A program made the translations under genes and the position numbers. A stretch of DNA of 34,460 nt, from assembly GCA_021296255.1 (NCBI GenBank), contig JAGWAU010000033.1, positions 1 through 34,460 on the forward strand. The letters are read 5' to 3'. The DNA is from Alphaproteobacteria bacterium. Lineage in GTDB: Bacteria; Pseudomonadota; Alphaproteobacteria; UBA2966. Below, one piece after another: positions 7,717 through 16,264 of this stretch (its first letter is position 1; every line of letters starts with the position of its first letter). The notes under the pieces were generated by a model. That model was given only the letters and a program-made list of their open reading frames with translations, was not told the origin of the DNA and did no database searches.

Positions 7717-8772
7717 ATGCGTAGCTGCCAGATCGTCGAATGGGGCAAACCCCTTGAAATGCACGAATACCCCAACCCGGAACCGCAGGGTACGGAAGTC
7801 CTGGTGAAGGTGACGGCATGCGGCGTATGCCATACCGACGTACACGTCTGGCACGGCTATTTCGATCTCGGCGACGGCGAACGAGCCACCATCGAAAGCC
7901 GCGGCGTAGAACTCCCCTTCACCATGGGCCACGAGGTCATCGGCGAAGCCGTCGCATTGGGCCCCGATGCGACCGGCGTATCCGTCGGTGACAAGCGCAT
8001 CGTCTTTCCGTGGATCGGCTGCGGCGAATGCCGGGCCTGCCAGGATGACCGCGAGGTCGACTGCGTGTCGCCGAACCCGCTGGGCACGCGCCGGCACGGC
8101 GGATACAGCGACCACATCGTCGTCCCGGACGCCCGCTATCTGGTGGAATACGGCGACGTGTCCGAGACCCTGGCGTGCACCTACGCCTGCTCCGGCCTGA
8201 CCGTCTACAGCGCGATCAAGAAGGTCACGCCGCTGAACGATGACGATACTCTCCTGATCATCGGTGCCGGAGGCGTTGGCTTGAACGCAATGAACGTCGC
8301 GCCGGCCCTCACCGGCGCGAAGATCGTCGTCGCCGACATCGACCCCTGGAAACGGCAGGCGGCACTCAACGCCGGCGCGGTGCACGCCGTGGACAACTCC
8401 ACCGCGACCGCCGTGGAAGAGGTGAAAGAACTGTCCGGCGGCGGCGCCCGCGCCGCCATCGACTTTGTCGGCAGCCCGGAAACCGCGCAGTTCGGCTTCG
8501 ACTCGCTTTGCCGCGGCGGCATGCAGGTGGTCGTCGGCCTGTACGGCGGAAAGTTCGCATTCCCGGTACCGTTCTTGCCTCTTCAGCATCGCATGCTGCG
8601 GGGGTCATACGTGGGCTCCCTGGAGGAACTCAAGGAGCTCATGGCCTTGGTCATGGCCGGCAAGATCACGCCACTGCCGGTCACGACGCGGCCGCTGGAA
8701 GAGGCGACCAGCGTCCTCGAAGATCTCCAGCAGGGCGGCAAGATCGTCGGCCGGGTGGTTCTTCGGCCCTGA
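7717..8772 (+). CDS. Zinc-dependent alcohol dehydrogenase
   Basis: The 351-residue protein is a medium-chain dehydrogenase. Catalytic zinc ligands are Cys38 in GVCHTD, His72 in GHEVIG and probably Cys157 in YACSGL. Structural zinc cysteines are at 102, 105, 108 and 116 (GCGECRACQ and DCVSPN). The Rossmann motif GAGGVG is at 182-187, with an aspartate near 208 that favours NAD. It resembles bacterial ADHs acting on primary or aromatic alcohols. The ATG at 7717 has a modest GAGG at 7705-7708. The gene follows osmC on the same strand after a 162-bp gap with a possible terminator, and is convergent with the GMC oxidoreductase. Confidence 0.92.
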   Translation: MRSCQIVEWGKPLEMHEYPNPEPQGTEVLVKVTACGVCHTDVHVWHGYFDLGDGERATIESRGVELPFTMGHEVIGEAVALGPDATGVSVGDKRIVFPWIGCGECRACQDDREVDCVSPNPLGTRRHGGYSDHIVVPDARYLVEYGDVSETLACTYACSGLTVYSAIKKVTPLNDDDTLLIIGAGGVGLNAMNVAPALTGAKIVVADIDPWKRQAALNAGAVHAVDNSTATAVEEVKELSGGGARAAIDFVGSPETAQFGFDSLCRGGMQVVVGLYGGKFAFPVPFLPLQHRMLRGSYVGSLEELKELMALVMAGKITPLPVTTRPLEEATSVLEDLQQGGKIVGRVVLRP

Positions 8773-8818
8773 ACCCCCAGCCCCGAATTCATCGAGTCAT
8801 GGCGATCGTCCGGCCTTC

Positions 8819-10453
8819 TTACACATTGCCCAGGGCGGACTCCGCGAGCACCAGATCCGCGCCTTTCTCGCCGACGACGATGGCAGCCGCGTTCGTGTTG
8901 GAGGATGGGATCGTCGGCAACACCGACGCGTCGATCACGCGCAACCGTTCGATGCCATGCACGCGCAACGACGAGTCGACCACGGAAGATCCCGCGGCCC
9001 CCATACGGCAACTGCCGACGGTATGCCAGGCGGTCTGCCCGGTCTCCTTGACGTAGTCGAGCAGAGCATCGTCGGAACGGACCTCGGGTCCGGGCCGACG
9101 CTCCGCGACGATGTAATCCCGCCAATCCGATTGATCCGCGACTCTCCGGATCAGTTTCAGGATCCGAACGGCCGCGTCCCTATCATCCTGTCGTTCCAGA
9201 TAATTGGGGTCCAGAGCCGGATCCCCGTTCGGATCGGGTGATACGATATGCACCGAGCCGCGCGAGGCGGGATGGAGCTTGAACCCGCCGATCGTGAAGC
9301 CCGGGAATCGATCGATGCCGCCGATCTTGCTTCGGGAATAACGGTCCGCGCCACTGATCTGATAGAGACGGATCATCGCATCCGCTTTTGAAAGCGAAGG
9401 ATCCGTCCGAGCGATCGCGTGTGCCGTGGAGGACGTCCCCGCCATCAAGCCCTTGCGAGTCAACAGGTATTGAAGGCCGTACCTGATCTTGTAATACGAA
9501 CTGCGCATGATGTCGTTGACGGTGATCGGCAGCGTTGTCTGATAGGTACACCGTACTTGAAGATGGTCGCTCAGGTGCTCACCGACGTCCGGGAGCTCGT
9601 GAACCACGGGAATGCCATGATGTCGCAAGAGTTCGCCACGGCCGATTCCGGACAGCTCAAGTATCTGGGGCGACTTCACGGCGCCGCCGCAGATCAGGAC
9701 CTCTCCGCGCGCCTTGGCAGTCCGAATCCGTCCATCTCGCCGATACGCGATTCCGGTGGCCCGCTTTCCGGCGAACTGCACCCGTTCTACCAATGCGTCG
9801 GTCTGAACGTCCAGCATCGACGAGTACCGAAGATTGCGCAGATAGGCGACGGCAGTCGTGAAGCGGCGTCCCTCGTGCGCTGTCTGTTCCAGATAGCGCA
9901 CCCCTTCGTATGAGACGCTGTTGTAATCCGGAGTCTCCTCGATTCCGGCCGACACGCAGGCCGCCACGAAGGCATCGGACAGCGGATCCGGCATGCGGAC
10001 CTTCAGGTCCGTGATCCGGACAGGACCCTCATGGCCCCGATCCCCGGAATTCGTGTAGCCATTGCTCTCGAGCCGCTTGAAGTACGGCTTGAGATCTTCG
10101 AAACCCCAACCGCCCAAGCCCGAATCGCGCCAGGAATCGAACACGGCCGCTTCACCCCAAACATGCGCCATGCCGTTCAGCGCGCTCGATCCCCCGAGCA
10201 CCTTGCCCCGGGGCGAATAGATCGCCTGACCGTTCATATGCTGCTGGGGCGTACTGAAGAACTTCCAGGCGTACTTCTCGTCGGCGATCAGCTTGCCCAC
10301 GCCGAGGGGAATGTGAATCCAGACGTTATCGTCTTTGCCGCCGGCCTCCACCAAGAGGATACGGAACCGCCCGGTCTCTACCAGTCGCGCGGCCAGCGCG
10401 CATCCCGCTGAGCCCGCGCCGACGACGATGTAGTCGTATTCCCGCTCAGACAT
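8819..10453 (-). CDS. GMC-family FAD oxidoreductase (choline/alcohol dehydrogenase-like)
   Basis: The 544-residue flavoprotein opens with the FAD motif VGAGSAG near 11-17. GMC signature 1 is present (PRGKVLGGSSALNG, about 81-94), and signature 2 (GAVKSPQILELSGIG) lies in the middle. The C-terminal catalytic region has WHTVGSCRMG and SSNTNAAAIVVGEKGADLVL, which supply the His and Asn of the active site. Members oxidise primary alcohols such as choline or polyethylene glycol. The residues do not fix a substrate. Two adjacent ATG codons (10456 and 10453) both fit, and neither has a good Shine-Dalgarno site. It is divergent from the alpha/beta hydrolase run and may share regulation with it. Confidence 0.9.
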   Translation of the reverse strand: MSEREYDYIVVGAGSAGCALAARLVETGRFRILLVEAGGKDDNVWIHIPLGVGKLIADEKYAWKFFSTPQQHMNGQAIYSPRGKVLGGSSALNGMAHVWGEAAVFDSWRDSGLGGWGFEDLKPYFKRLESNGYTNSGDRGHEGPVRITDLKVRMPDPLSDAFVAACVSAGIEETPDYNSVSYEGVRYLEQTAHEGRRFTTAVAYLRNLRYSSMLDVQTDALVERVQFAGKRATGIAYRRDGRIRTAKARGEVLICGGAVKSPQILELSGIGRGELLRHHGIPVVHELPDVGEHLSDHLQVRCTYQTTLPITVNDIMRSSYYKIRYGLQYLLTRKGLMAGTSSTAHAIARTDPSLSKADAMIRLYQISGADRYSRSKIGGIDRFPGFTIGGFKLHPASRGSVHIVSPDPNGDPALDPNYLERQDDRDAAVRILKLIRRVADQSDWRDYIVAERRPGPEVRSDDALLDYVKETGQTAWHTVGSCRMGAAGSSVVDSSLRVHGIERLRVIDASVLPTIPSSNTNAAAIVVGEKGADLVLAESALGNV

Positions 10454-10700
10454 CATTCGAGCGGCCGATCGGCCCCGCAAATGGCAACGCTGCAAATGAC
10501 ATGCGATCCATCAAGACGATACGCGCCGCCGGTGTTGTTCGAGTACCGCCCGGACGCGCGGCGGCACCGCTTGCCGGGAGGCCGCGTTTATGGCACACGG
10601 CGCCCCACCCGCCAACACATCGCAAGGCGAGGCGCCACCCGATTCAGCAGCCCCGGCATGTGTGATACGTTCCGACGAGCCATCCAAGTTTGCGAGAGCC

Positions 10701-11540
10701 ATGAAGACCCACGTGATAACCGGGAGCGATGGGATTCGCCTGATTGTCGACGACCACGGCAATGCCGATGCGCCATCCCTCATCTTTACCCATGGATTCG
10801 CCCAGTGCGCGCACTCATGGAAACGGCAGTACGGGAGCGTCCTCAAGGAACGGTTTCGTTTGATCACACCTGATCTTCGCGGCCACGGCCGTTCGGACAA
10901 GCCACGCACGACAGAGAGCTACACGGAGGGATGGCGTTGGGCTGGAGACATCGCGGCCGTGATCGAGCACCTGGAGTTGAAGCGGCCCATTCTGCTTGCT
11001 TGGTCATATTCGGGACTGGCCGCCTGCGATTTCCTGCGCTTCGAGGATCAATCCAAGCTAGGCGGTCTGGGATTGATCAGCGCACGCTCGAAGATCGGGA
11101 CGGAAGCCGCGGGCGTGATGGCAGGTAGCCTCTTCCACGACCTCCTGCCCGGCTTTCTGGCCGACGAAGCGGCAACCCGCATCGCGGGGATCGAGGCGTT
11201 TCTTCAATCGCTGACTCATGCGGAAATTCCGGCAGGCGACTACTACGAGATGGTGGGATACAACGCCGTCGTTCCGCCCTATGTCTGCCGCGCCATGCTC
11301 GAGCGAACCCTCGACAACGACGATGTGCTGTCGCAAGTCATGCTGCCGACCTGGATCATTCACGGGGACCGGGATCAGTCCCTCGTTGTTGCCTTGGCGA
11401 AATATCATGCCGAACTCATCCCCCACGCCGAACTTTCGATCTATCCCGGCGTCGGCCACGCGCCGTTCTATGAAGAGCCGGATCGGTTCAATCGAGAGCT
11501 CGGGTCGTTTGCCGAGCGCTGCCTCGCTCTGGCAGCCTAA
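10701..11540 (+). CDS. Alpha/beta hydrolase
   Basis: The 279-residue protein has the alpha/beta hydrolase order: the oxyanion motif HGF at 31-33, LRGHGRSDKP near 59-68, a nucleophile elbow AWSYSG with Ser102, an acid in WIIHGDRDQSL and the catalytic histidine in GVGHAPFYEEP. The elbow is Sm-x-Ser-x-Sm (A-W-S-Y-S) rather than strict GxSxG, as seen in some lactonases and esterases. It is the first of five closely spaced plus-strand genes. The ATG at 10701 is chosen because homology starts there; the frame stays open 37 residues further upstream. It is a plausible hydrolase for the ester or lactone product of the nearby LLM flavoprotein. Confidence 0.87.
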   Translation: MKTHVITGSDGIRLIVDDHGNADAPSLIFTHGFAQCAHSWKRQYGSVLKERFRLITPDLRGHGRSDKPRTTESYTEGWRWAGDIAAVIEHLELKRPILLAWSYSGLAACDFLRFEDQSKLGGLGLISARSKIGTEAAGVMAGSLFHDLLPGFLADEAATRIAGIEAFLQSLTHAEIPAGDYYEMVGYNAVVPPYVCRAMLERTLDNDDVLSQVMLPTWIIHGDRDQSLVVALAKYHAELIPHAELSIYPGVGHAPFYEEPDRFNRELGSFAERCLALAA

Positions 11541-11570
11541 GGCCGCGACACGGAGCCGGAGACCTCGACC

Positions 11571-11948
11571 ATGAGCGATACACCCACGGAAAAACTGGTG
11601 AATGCCATCAACGAGGCGTTCAACAGCAACGACGTCTCGATCGTCATGCCGTACTTCACGGAGGAAGCCTGCTTCAACACCAGCCGTGGACCGGACGCAG
11701 AGGGCACCACCTTCAAGGGGAAGGCAGCCATCGCAGGCGCCTTCCAAGCGCTTTTCGACAGTGTCGAATCGGTGCGGTGGGAGCCGCTCGATACCCGGAT
11801 CTCCGGCAACAAGGTCTATTGCGAGTACATGCGCAGGGCACGATCGAAGGACGGCAAGGACACCGAGTGGATGACCATTGACGTGATCACGTTCCGCGAC
11901 GGCCTCATGACCCGAAAGAGCAGTTTCACGAAGGTGCGCTCCGCATGA
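11571..11948 (+). CDS. NTF2-like/SnoaL-like small protein
   Basis: The 125-residue protein has the cone-shaped NTF2-like pattern: an N-terminal helix (KLVNAINEAFNSND), a MPYFTEEACFN strand, GKAAIAGAFQALF and two late strands ending in TFRDGLMTRKSSF. The family includes small-molecule isomerases, cyclases, dehydratases and plain binding proteins, so no activity is named. The start has GGAGA at 11558-11562. It lies 30 bases after the hydrolase and 46 before the quinone-oxidoreductase-like gene, in the same operon. Confidence 0.8.
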   Translation: MSDTPTEKLVNAINEAFNSNDVSIVMPYFTEEACFNTSRGPDAEGTTFKGKAAIAGAFQALFDSVESVRWEPLDTRISGNKVYCEYMRRARSKDGKDTEWMTIDVITFRDGLMTRKSSFTKVRSA

Positions 11949-11994
11949 CGGGCGGGAGCGGAACCGGCGGGCGAAGAATCAGAGCGAAGAGACG

Positions 11995-12951
11995 ATGAAA
12001 GCCGCGTATCTGGAGGAATACGGTGGACCCGAGGTCCTGAAGTTCGGCGACGTTCCCGATCCCGTCGCCCGAGCGGACGAAGTGATCGTCGACGTTCACG
12101 CGGCGAGCGTCAACGCCGCGGACTGGAAGGTGCGCTCCGGCACTTACGGCGCGGACCTCCGGTTCCCCTACGTTCTCGGGCGCGATTTCTCTGGGATCGT
12201 CAACTCGGCCGGAAGAGAAGTCACGGACCTGGCGGTAGGAGACGCGGTGTTCGGCGTCTGTGACGTAGGCCAGGAAGGCGCCTACGCGGAGAAGATCGCG
12301 GTCAAGGCCGCCATCATCGCGAAGAAGCCGGACCGCTTCTCTCACGCGGACGCGGCGGCCGTTTCCCTCGGCGGCCTCACGGCTCTGGTTTCGATCGAGG
12401 ACACGCTGCAACTCCAACCGGGGGAGAGAATACTCATTCAAGGCGGGGCAGGCGGTGTCGCCGGCTTCGGGATCCAATTGGCCAAGCATATCGGAGCGCA
12501 CGTGGTGACGACGGCCAGCGCGGCAAATCGCGACTACCTCGTAGGTCTCGGCGCCGACGAGATCATCGACTACAACGCCCAGGACTTCGTCGAGGCCGTG
12601 ACCGACTGCGACGCCGTATTCGAGACCGTGGGCGACGGCGTCGCGGAACGTTCGTTCAAGGTGTTGAAGCCAGGGGGACGAATCGCCTTCATCGCGTCCG
12701 GCTCCAAGGCGCCGGCCTCGCCGCGGGGCGACGTTCAGGCCCTCAGGCCCCGGGTGAACCGGGATCGCCTTCATCTGGAGAGAATCATCGAGCTGCTGGA
12801 TGCGGGGGCCGTACGCATTCCTGAAATCACTCCGTTCTCCCTGTCCGAAGCGGCCGAGGCGCACAAGATCAGCGAAGGGCGTCATCTCCGCGGGAAGCTC
12901 GTGTTCGAGGTGAGGCGGGGCGCGTTGGATTCGGCTCGTCCACAAAGGTAA
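11995..12951 (+). CDS. NADPH:quinone oxidoreductase-like MDR protein (zinc-free)
   Basis: The 318-residue medium-chain reductase lacks the zinc cysteines of alcohol dehydrogenases. It shows the quinone-reductase pattern: the SVNAADWKVRSG segment near 38-49, YVLGRDFSGIV near 59, and the nucleotide-binding turn GGAGGVAGFG at 150-159. Such enzymes reduce quinones or enones with NADPH. The start has GAAGAG just upstream. It sits in the middle of the plus-strand five-gene run. The enone-type substrate could come from the dehydratase or dehydrogenase of the cluster, which is inference only. Confidence 0.88.
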   Translation: MKAAYLEEYGGPEVLKFGDVPDPVARADEVIVDVHAASVNAADWKVRSGTYGADLRFPYVLGRDFSGIVNSAGREVTDLAVGDAVFGVCDVGQEGAYAEKIAVKAAIIAKKPDRFSHADAAAVSLGGLTALVSIEDTLQLQPGERILIQGGAGGVAGFGIQLAKHIGAHVVTTASAANRDYLVGLGADEIIDYNAQDFVEAVTDCDAVFETVGDGVAERSFKVLKPGGRIAFIASGSKAPASPRGDVQALRPRVNRDRLHLERIIELLDAGAVRIPEITPFSLSEAAEAHKISEGRHLRGKLVFEVRRGALDSARPQR

Positions 12952-13018
12952 GTTGCAAGAACGGGCGCCACCGCGAGCGGGCTTGCGGCGAACGGCATGA
13001 CGCCTCTGGAGAATGGCG

Positions 13019-14098
13019 ATGGATTTCGGGCATTTCAGCTTGATGGGATACCGCGACAAGGGTTTCACGATCGAACGGGTCTTCCGTGAACATCTCGAGC
13101 AGGTGAAACACGCCGATTGGCTGGGTTTCGACACCGCCTGGTTCGCCGAACACCATTTCTCCAACTACTGCGTTTGCCCATCGCCGCTCATGATGGCTGC
13201 CGCCTGCGCGTCGGCCACGCGGGACATACGTCTCGGCACCGCCGTGATCGTGACTCCCCTTTACCATCCGGCCCGCCTGCTGGCCGAGATCGGCATGGTG
13301 GACTCGTTGAGCTCGGGACGCCTGATCCTCGGCGTCGGCAGCGGCTACCAGCCTTACGAGTTCGATCGATTCGGCGCCGACCTAGCCCAGGCCCGGGAGA
13401 TGCTGGAAGAGTTCCTTGATCTCCTTGACCTCGCCTTCACCCGCACCACGTTCACTTACACGGGCAAACACTACTCCATGCCCGAAACCCACATCAGCGC
13501 CCGCCCGGTAAACGGCACTCCGGAAATCTGGCTCGCCGGGGACAACGAAGCGGGCCATCGCCTCGCAGCGCGGCGTGGTCTGGTTCCCATGTTTACGGCA
13601 CGCTGGAAGGGCGCGGATTACATCGCCGAGATGCGGTCGCGGATCGAAGAGTCCTGGAAGGCGGAGGGCAAGGACCCCGGCACGATGCCGCTCGGGATCC
13701 AGCGATTCCTCTGCGTCACCGAGAGCCGGGAGGAAACACTCGCCTACGTCGACAACGCCCGTCACCAGATGCGGCTCGCCTCGGCGCTGCGCCGGCGCGC
13801 CGAGGTCATGGACGGCGGCATGATGACCGAAATCCCGTTCCCGGACGAACCGCCCCTCGAGGAAATGGCCGACAATCTGTTGGTCGGTGATTGCGAAACG
13901 ATCGCGGAGAGATTGGCTGCCGACATTCGCGCCGGCAGCCCTAGTCACGTCATGTTCCATTTCCAGGTCGGGGGCTCCAGCCATACCCAGGCCATGAACA
14001 CGATGGAGAAGTTCGCCAGCGACATACGGCCGATGCTGGAAAAGGAACTCGGCCCGCTGAAGGATATCGGCGCGACTCTCCCCCAGGCGGCGGAATAG
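13019..14098 (+). CDS. LLM-class flavin-dependent monooxygenase
   Basis: The 359-residue protein is a bacterial-luciferase-like flavoprotein distinct from the one at 198. Features are FDTAWFAEHHF near 40, RLGTAVIVTPLYHPARLLAEI near 73-93, LSSGRLILGVGSGYQPYEF near 98-116, and a C-terminal NLLVGDCETIAERL stretch. The long form with an EHHFS motif resembles flavin-dependent monooxygenases that need reduced FMN supplied by a partner reductase. The start is set at 13019 because GGAG at 13008-13011 would be only one base from the alternative ATG at 13013 but seven from this one. It belongs to the plus-strand operon with a hydrolase, so a Baeyer-Villiger type step followed by hydrolysis is conceivable. 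Confidence 0.87.
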   Translation: MDFGHFSLMGYRDKGFTIERVFREHLEQVKHADWLGFDTAWFAEHHFSNYCVCPSPLMMAAACASATRDIRLGTAVIVTPLYHPARLLAEIGMVDSLSSGRLILGVGSGYQPYEFDRFGADLAQAREMLEEFLDLLDLAFTRTTFTYTGKHYSMPETHISARPVNGTPEIWLAGDNEAGHRLAARRGLVPMFTARWKGADYIAEMRSRIEESWKAEGKDPGTMPLGIQRFLCVTESREETLAYVDNARHQMRLASALRRRAEVMDGGMMTEIPFPDEPPLEEMADNLLVGDCETIAERLAADIRAGSPSHVMFHFQVGGSSHTQAMNTMEKFASDIRPMLEKELGPLKDIGATLPQAAE

Positions 14099-14135
14099 GC
14101 GCCGCACAAGAGAACGTATTCCGGAACGGGCCAAA

Positions 14136-14149
14136 TCCCGCTGGCGGGA
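14136..14149. promoter_or_regulatory. Inverted repeat just before the dehydratase gene
   Basis: TCCCGC and GCGGGA are perfect inverted arms separated by TG. The element ends 16 bases before the ATG at 14166 and overlaps the region just before the GGGGAG ribosome binding site. It may form a small hairpin in the operon mRNA or be a protein site. Its loop is too short for a stable hairpin. Confidence 0.2.
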
Positions 14150-14165
14150 CGGGGAGCCACGGAAC

Positions 14166-15860
14166 ATGACCAAGACCGACAAAGGCATGCGGAAGGGTCT
14201 CGCTCACTACGGCGACGAGGCCTTCTCCCTCTATATGCGTCGCGCCTTCATCAAAGCGATGGGATATTCCGACGATGCCTTGACGCGTCCGATCATCGGA
14301 ATCACCGACACGGGCAGCGACTACAATGCCTGCCACGGGGGCATGCCGAAGCTCATCGAAGCGGTGAAGCGGGGCGTCATGTTGGCCGGCGGGATGCCGA
14401 TGGCCTTCCCGACGATCTCGGTTCACGAATCTTTTTCTCACCCCACCAGCATGTTCCTGCGGAACCTGATGGCAATGGATACGGAAGAGATGATGCGCGC
14501 CCAGCCCATGGACGCGGTCGTTCTGATCGGCGGATGTGATAAGACCGTGCCCGCCCAACTTATGGCTGCGGCCAGCGCCGACATTCCCGCTGCGGTCGTG
14601 GTCACCGGACCCATGATGACGGGCCGCTATCAGGGCGAACGTCTGGGCGCGTGCACGGACTGTCGACGCTTGTGGGGGAGCTACCGCGCCGGCCAACTGG
14701 ATGACGATGCTATCGACGAGATCACCGGTCGCCTCGCGCCGACCATCGGTACCTGCATGGTCATGGGTACGGCGAGCACAATGGCCTGCATGACGGAAGC
14801 GCTCGGCATGATGCTACCCGGCGGCGCGACCATCCCCGCAGTCAATGCCGATCGTCTGCGGATCGCCGAACGGACCGGGCGCCGGGCCGTGGAGATGGCA
14901 CAATCCGGACCGAGGCCGTCGGAGGTCATGACGGCCGACGCCTTCCGAAACGCCCTGGTTACCCTCCAGGCGATCGGAGGATCCACCAACGGATTGATCC
15001 ACATCACGGCGGTCGCCCGACGACTGGGAATCGCCATCGACCTCGACGAATTCGACCGCATCGGGCGCGAGGTGCCGGTGCTCATCGATCTCAAACCCTC
15101 GGGCGAGCACTACATGGAGAATCTCCACGAGTCGGGCGGTCTGAATGCGGTATTGCGGGAACTCAAGCCGCACCTTGCGTTGGATGCACCGACGATCACC
15201 GGCCGTCCCCTTAGAGAAAACATCGAGGCGGGCGAACGCGTGCCCGGACAAAACGTCGTCCGATCTCCCGACAGGCCCATCCGGCCCTCGGGCGGGCTGG
15301 CGGTGCTGTGTGGGAACCTCGCGCCGGGAGGCGCCATCATTAAGCATTCCGCCGCATCCCCGGAACTCATGTCTCACAAGGGCCGGGCGGTCGTCTTCGA
15401 ATCCCTCGAAGACCTCGCCCGACGGATCGACGATCCCGATCTCGACGTCGACGCGGACAGCGTACTCGTTCTCAAGAACGCGGGTCCGAAAGGCGCACCC
15501 GGCATGCCCGAGGCCGGGTATCTGCCCATTCCCAAGAAACTCGGCCGCCGGGGCGTCAAGGACATGGTGCGCATCTCCGACGCTCGCATGAGCGGCACCG
15601 CGTTCGGTACCATCGTTCTGCACGTCACGCCGGAGGCCTATGTCGGCGGCCCCCTGGCCCTAGTCCAAAACGGGGATATGGTTTCTCTCGACGTCGTGGC
15701 ACGCAGGCTGGAGCTCGAGGTCGACGCCGAGGAACTTCAGTCCCGCCGCAGGAACTGGTCAGCGCCCTCCCCTCATCCGGGAAGCAATCGGGGATACCTC
15801 AAGCTCTATTTGGATTCCGTTCAACAGGCAGACCAGGGTTGCGATTTCGAATTCATGTGA
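14166..15860 (+). CDS. IlvD/Edd-family [2Fe-2S] dehydratase, sugar-acid type
   Basis: The 564-residue protein is an Fe-S dehydratase of the IlvD/Edd family. Cluster cysteines are Cys56 (NACHGGMPKL), Cys124 (GGCDKTVPA) and Cys197 (IGTCMVMGTASTM). Their spacing (68 and 73) is the same as I recall for rhizobial L-arabinonate dehydratase (59, 127, 200), which carries a [2Fe-2S] cluster. The C-terminus QADQGCDFEFM is also typical of the arabinonate/xylonate group rather than dihydroxy-acid dehydratase. The expected reaction is removal of water from a sugar acid to a 2-keto-3-deoxy acid. No sugar-acid transporter or KDG-type aldolase is adjacent, so the true substrate is open. It is the last gene of the plus-strand run, 67 bases after the LLM gene. 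Confidence 0.9.
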   Translation: MTKTDKGMRKGLAHYGDEAFSLYMRRAFIKAMGYSDDALTRPIIGITDTGSDYNACHGGMPKLIEAVKRGVMLAGGMPMAFPTISVHESFSHPTSMFLRNLMAMDTEEMMRAQPMDAVVLIGGCDKTVPAQLMAAASADIPAAVVVTGPMMTGRYQGERLGACTDCRRLWGSYRAGQLDDDAIDEITGRLAPTIGTCMVMGTASTMACMTEALGMMLPGGATIPAVNADRLRIAERTGRRAVEMAQSGPRPSEVMTADAFRNALVTLQAIGGSTNGLIHITAVARRLGIAIDLDEFDRIGREVPVLIDLKPSGEHYMENLHESGGLNAVLRELKPHLALDAPTITGRPLRENIEAGERVPGQNVVRSPDRPIRPSGGLAVLCGNLAPGGAIIKHSAASPELMSHKGRAVVFESLEDLARRIDDPDLDVDADSVLVLKNAGPKGAPGMPEAGYLPIPKKLGRRGVKDMVRISDARMSGTAFGTIVLHVTPEAYVGGPLALVQNGDMVSLDVVARRLELEVDAEELQSRRRNWSAPSPHPGSNRGYLKLYLDSVQQADQGCDFEFM

Positions 15861-16035
15861 TGACGAACGCTTCGCTGTAGTCCCGAACCGTTTGCGGCCA
15901 GAATGAATGGGTCCCCGATCTAAGCCATCGCTGTTCCCGATCCGGCAGCCGCGTCAGAGTATCCGCAGCTTCGATCAGGAGTTCCCACACCGCATCCCTG
16001 ACGATCGGTTCCGTGGTCCCCGCCTCTTCGGACAT
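15853..16035 (-). pseudogene. Truncated DUF6362-like protein
   Basis: The 60-residue reading contains VWELLIEAADTLTRLP, later FWPQTVRDYSEAF and then a stop. That pattern (EAA.TL.RLP ... WP..VRD..EA) resembles the N-terminal part of DUF6362 proteins as I remember them, which continue well beyond it. The ORF stops right after this block, and its last bases overlap the end of the convergent dehydratase gene. It therefore looks like the remaining 5' part of a longer gene cut by rearrangement. No good ribosome binding site precedes the ATG at 16035, and the frame is open 45 residues further upstream. It could also be a real small protein. Confidence 0.4.
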
Positions 16036-16228
16036 TCGCAATCCGACAAGGACGGCATCCCGATGACGCCCACGCTCCCGGTGGGTCGAGGGAGTCATTT
16101 GCCCGCTCGACGGTAGAGACAAGATCGGCCTGTTCCGAGGGTATCCAGCACTTGACATTCCGTTCGGCAACGAAGCGGTGATTATGTCTAATATGGTGAT
16201 TTAATGGGCTGCATTCCTGATTATTTTG

Positions 16229-16257
16229 TTGAAATTTGTAAAAATCGGTGGTGATAT
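16229..16257 (+). promoter_or_regulatory. Candidate promoter of the S24 regulator, possibly leaderless
   Basis: TTGAAA at 16229-16234 and TGATAT at 16252-16257 are spaced by 17 bases, the sigma-70 optimum. The -10 box matches only three of six consensus positions. The predicted start of transcription would fall at or next to the ATG at 16265, giving a leaderless mRNA. The region is clearly more AT-rich than its surroundings. Confidence 0.3.
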
Positions 16258-16262
16258 CGCCA
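16249..16262. promoter_or_regulatory. Near-palindromic operator candidate for the S24 regulator
   Basis: TGGTGATATCGCCA is palindromic except for one mismatched pair and overlaps the candidate -10 box. The GGTGAT half also occurs as direct repeats at 16177-16182 and 16195-16200. This is a typical setting for autoregulation by an XRE/S24 repressor. Confidence 0.35.
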
Positions 16263-16264
16263 TC

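Noticed and set aside
12990..13000. Third copy of the intergenic repeat (GGCATGACGCC)
   Set aside because: Only 11 bases match and the rest of the repeat is absent, so chance is the simpler explanation.
16152..16157. Consensus TTGACA box as promoter of the S24 gene
   Set aside because: No acceptable -10 sequence occurs 16-18 bases downstream; TTGAAA at 16229 fits better.
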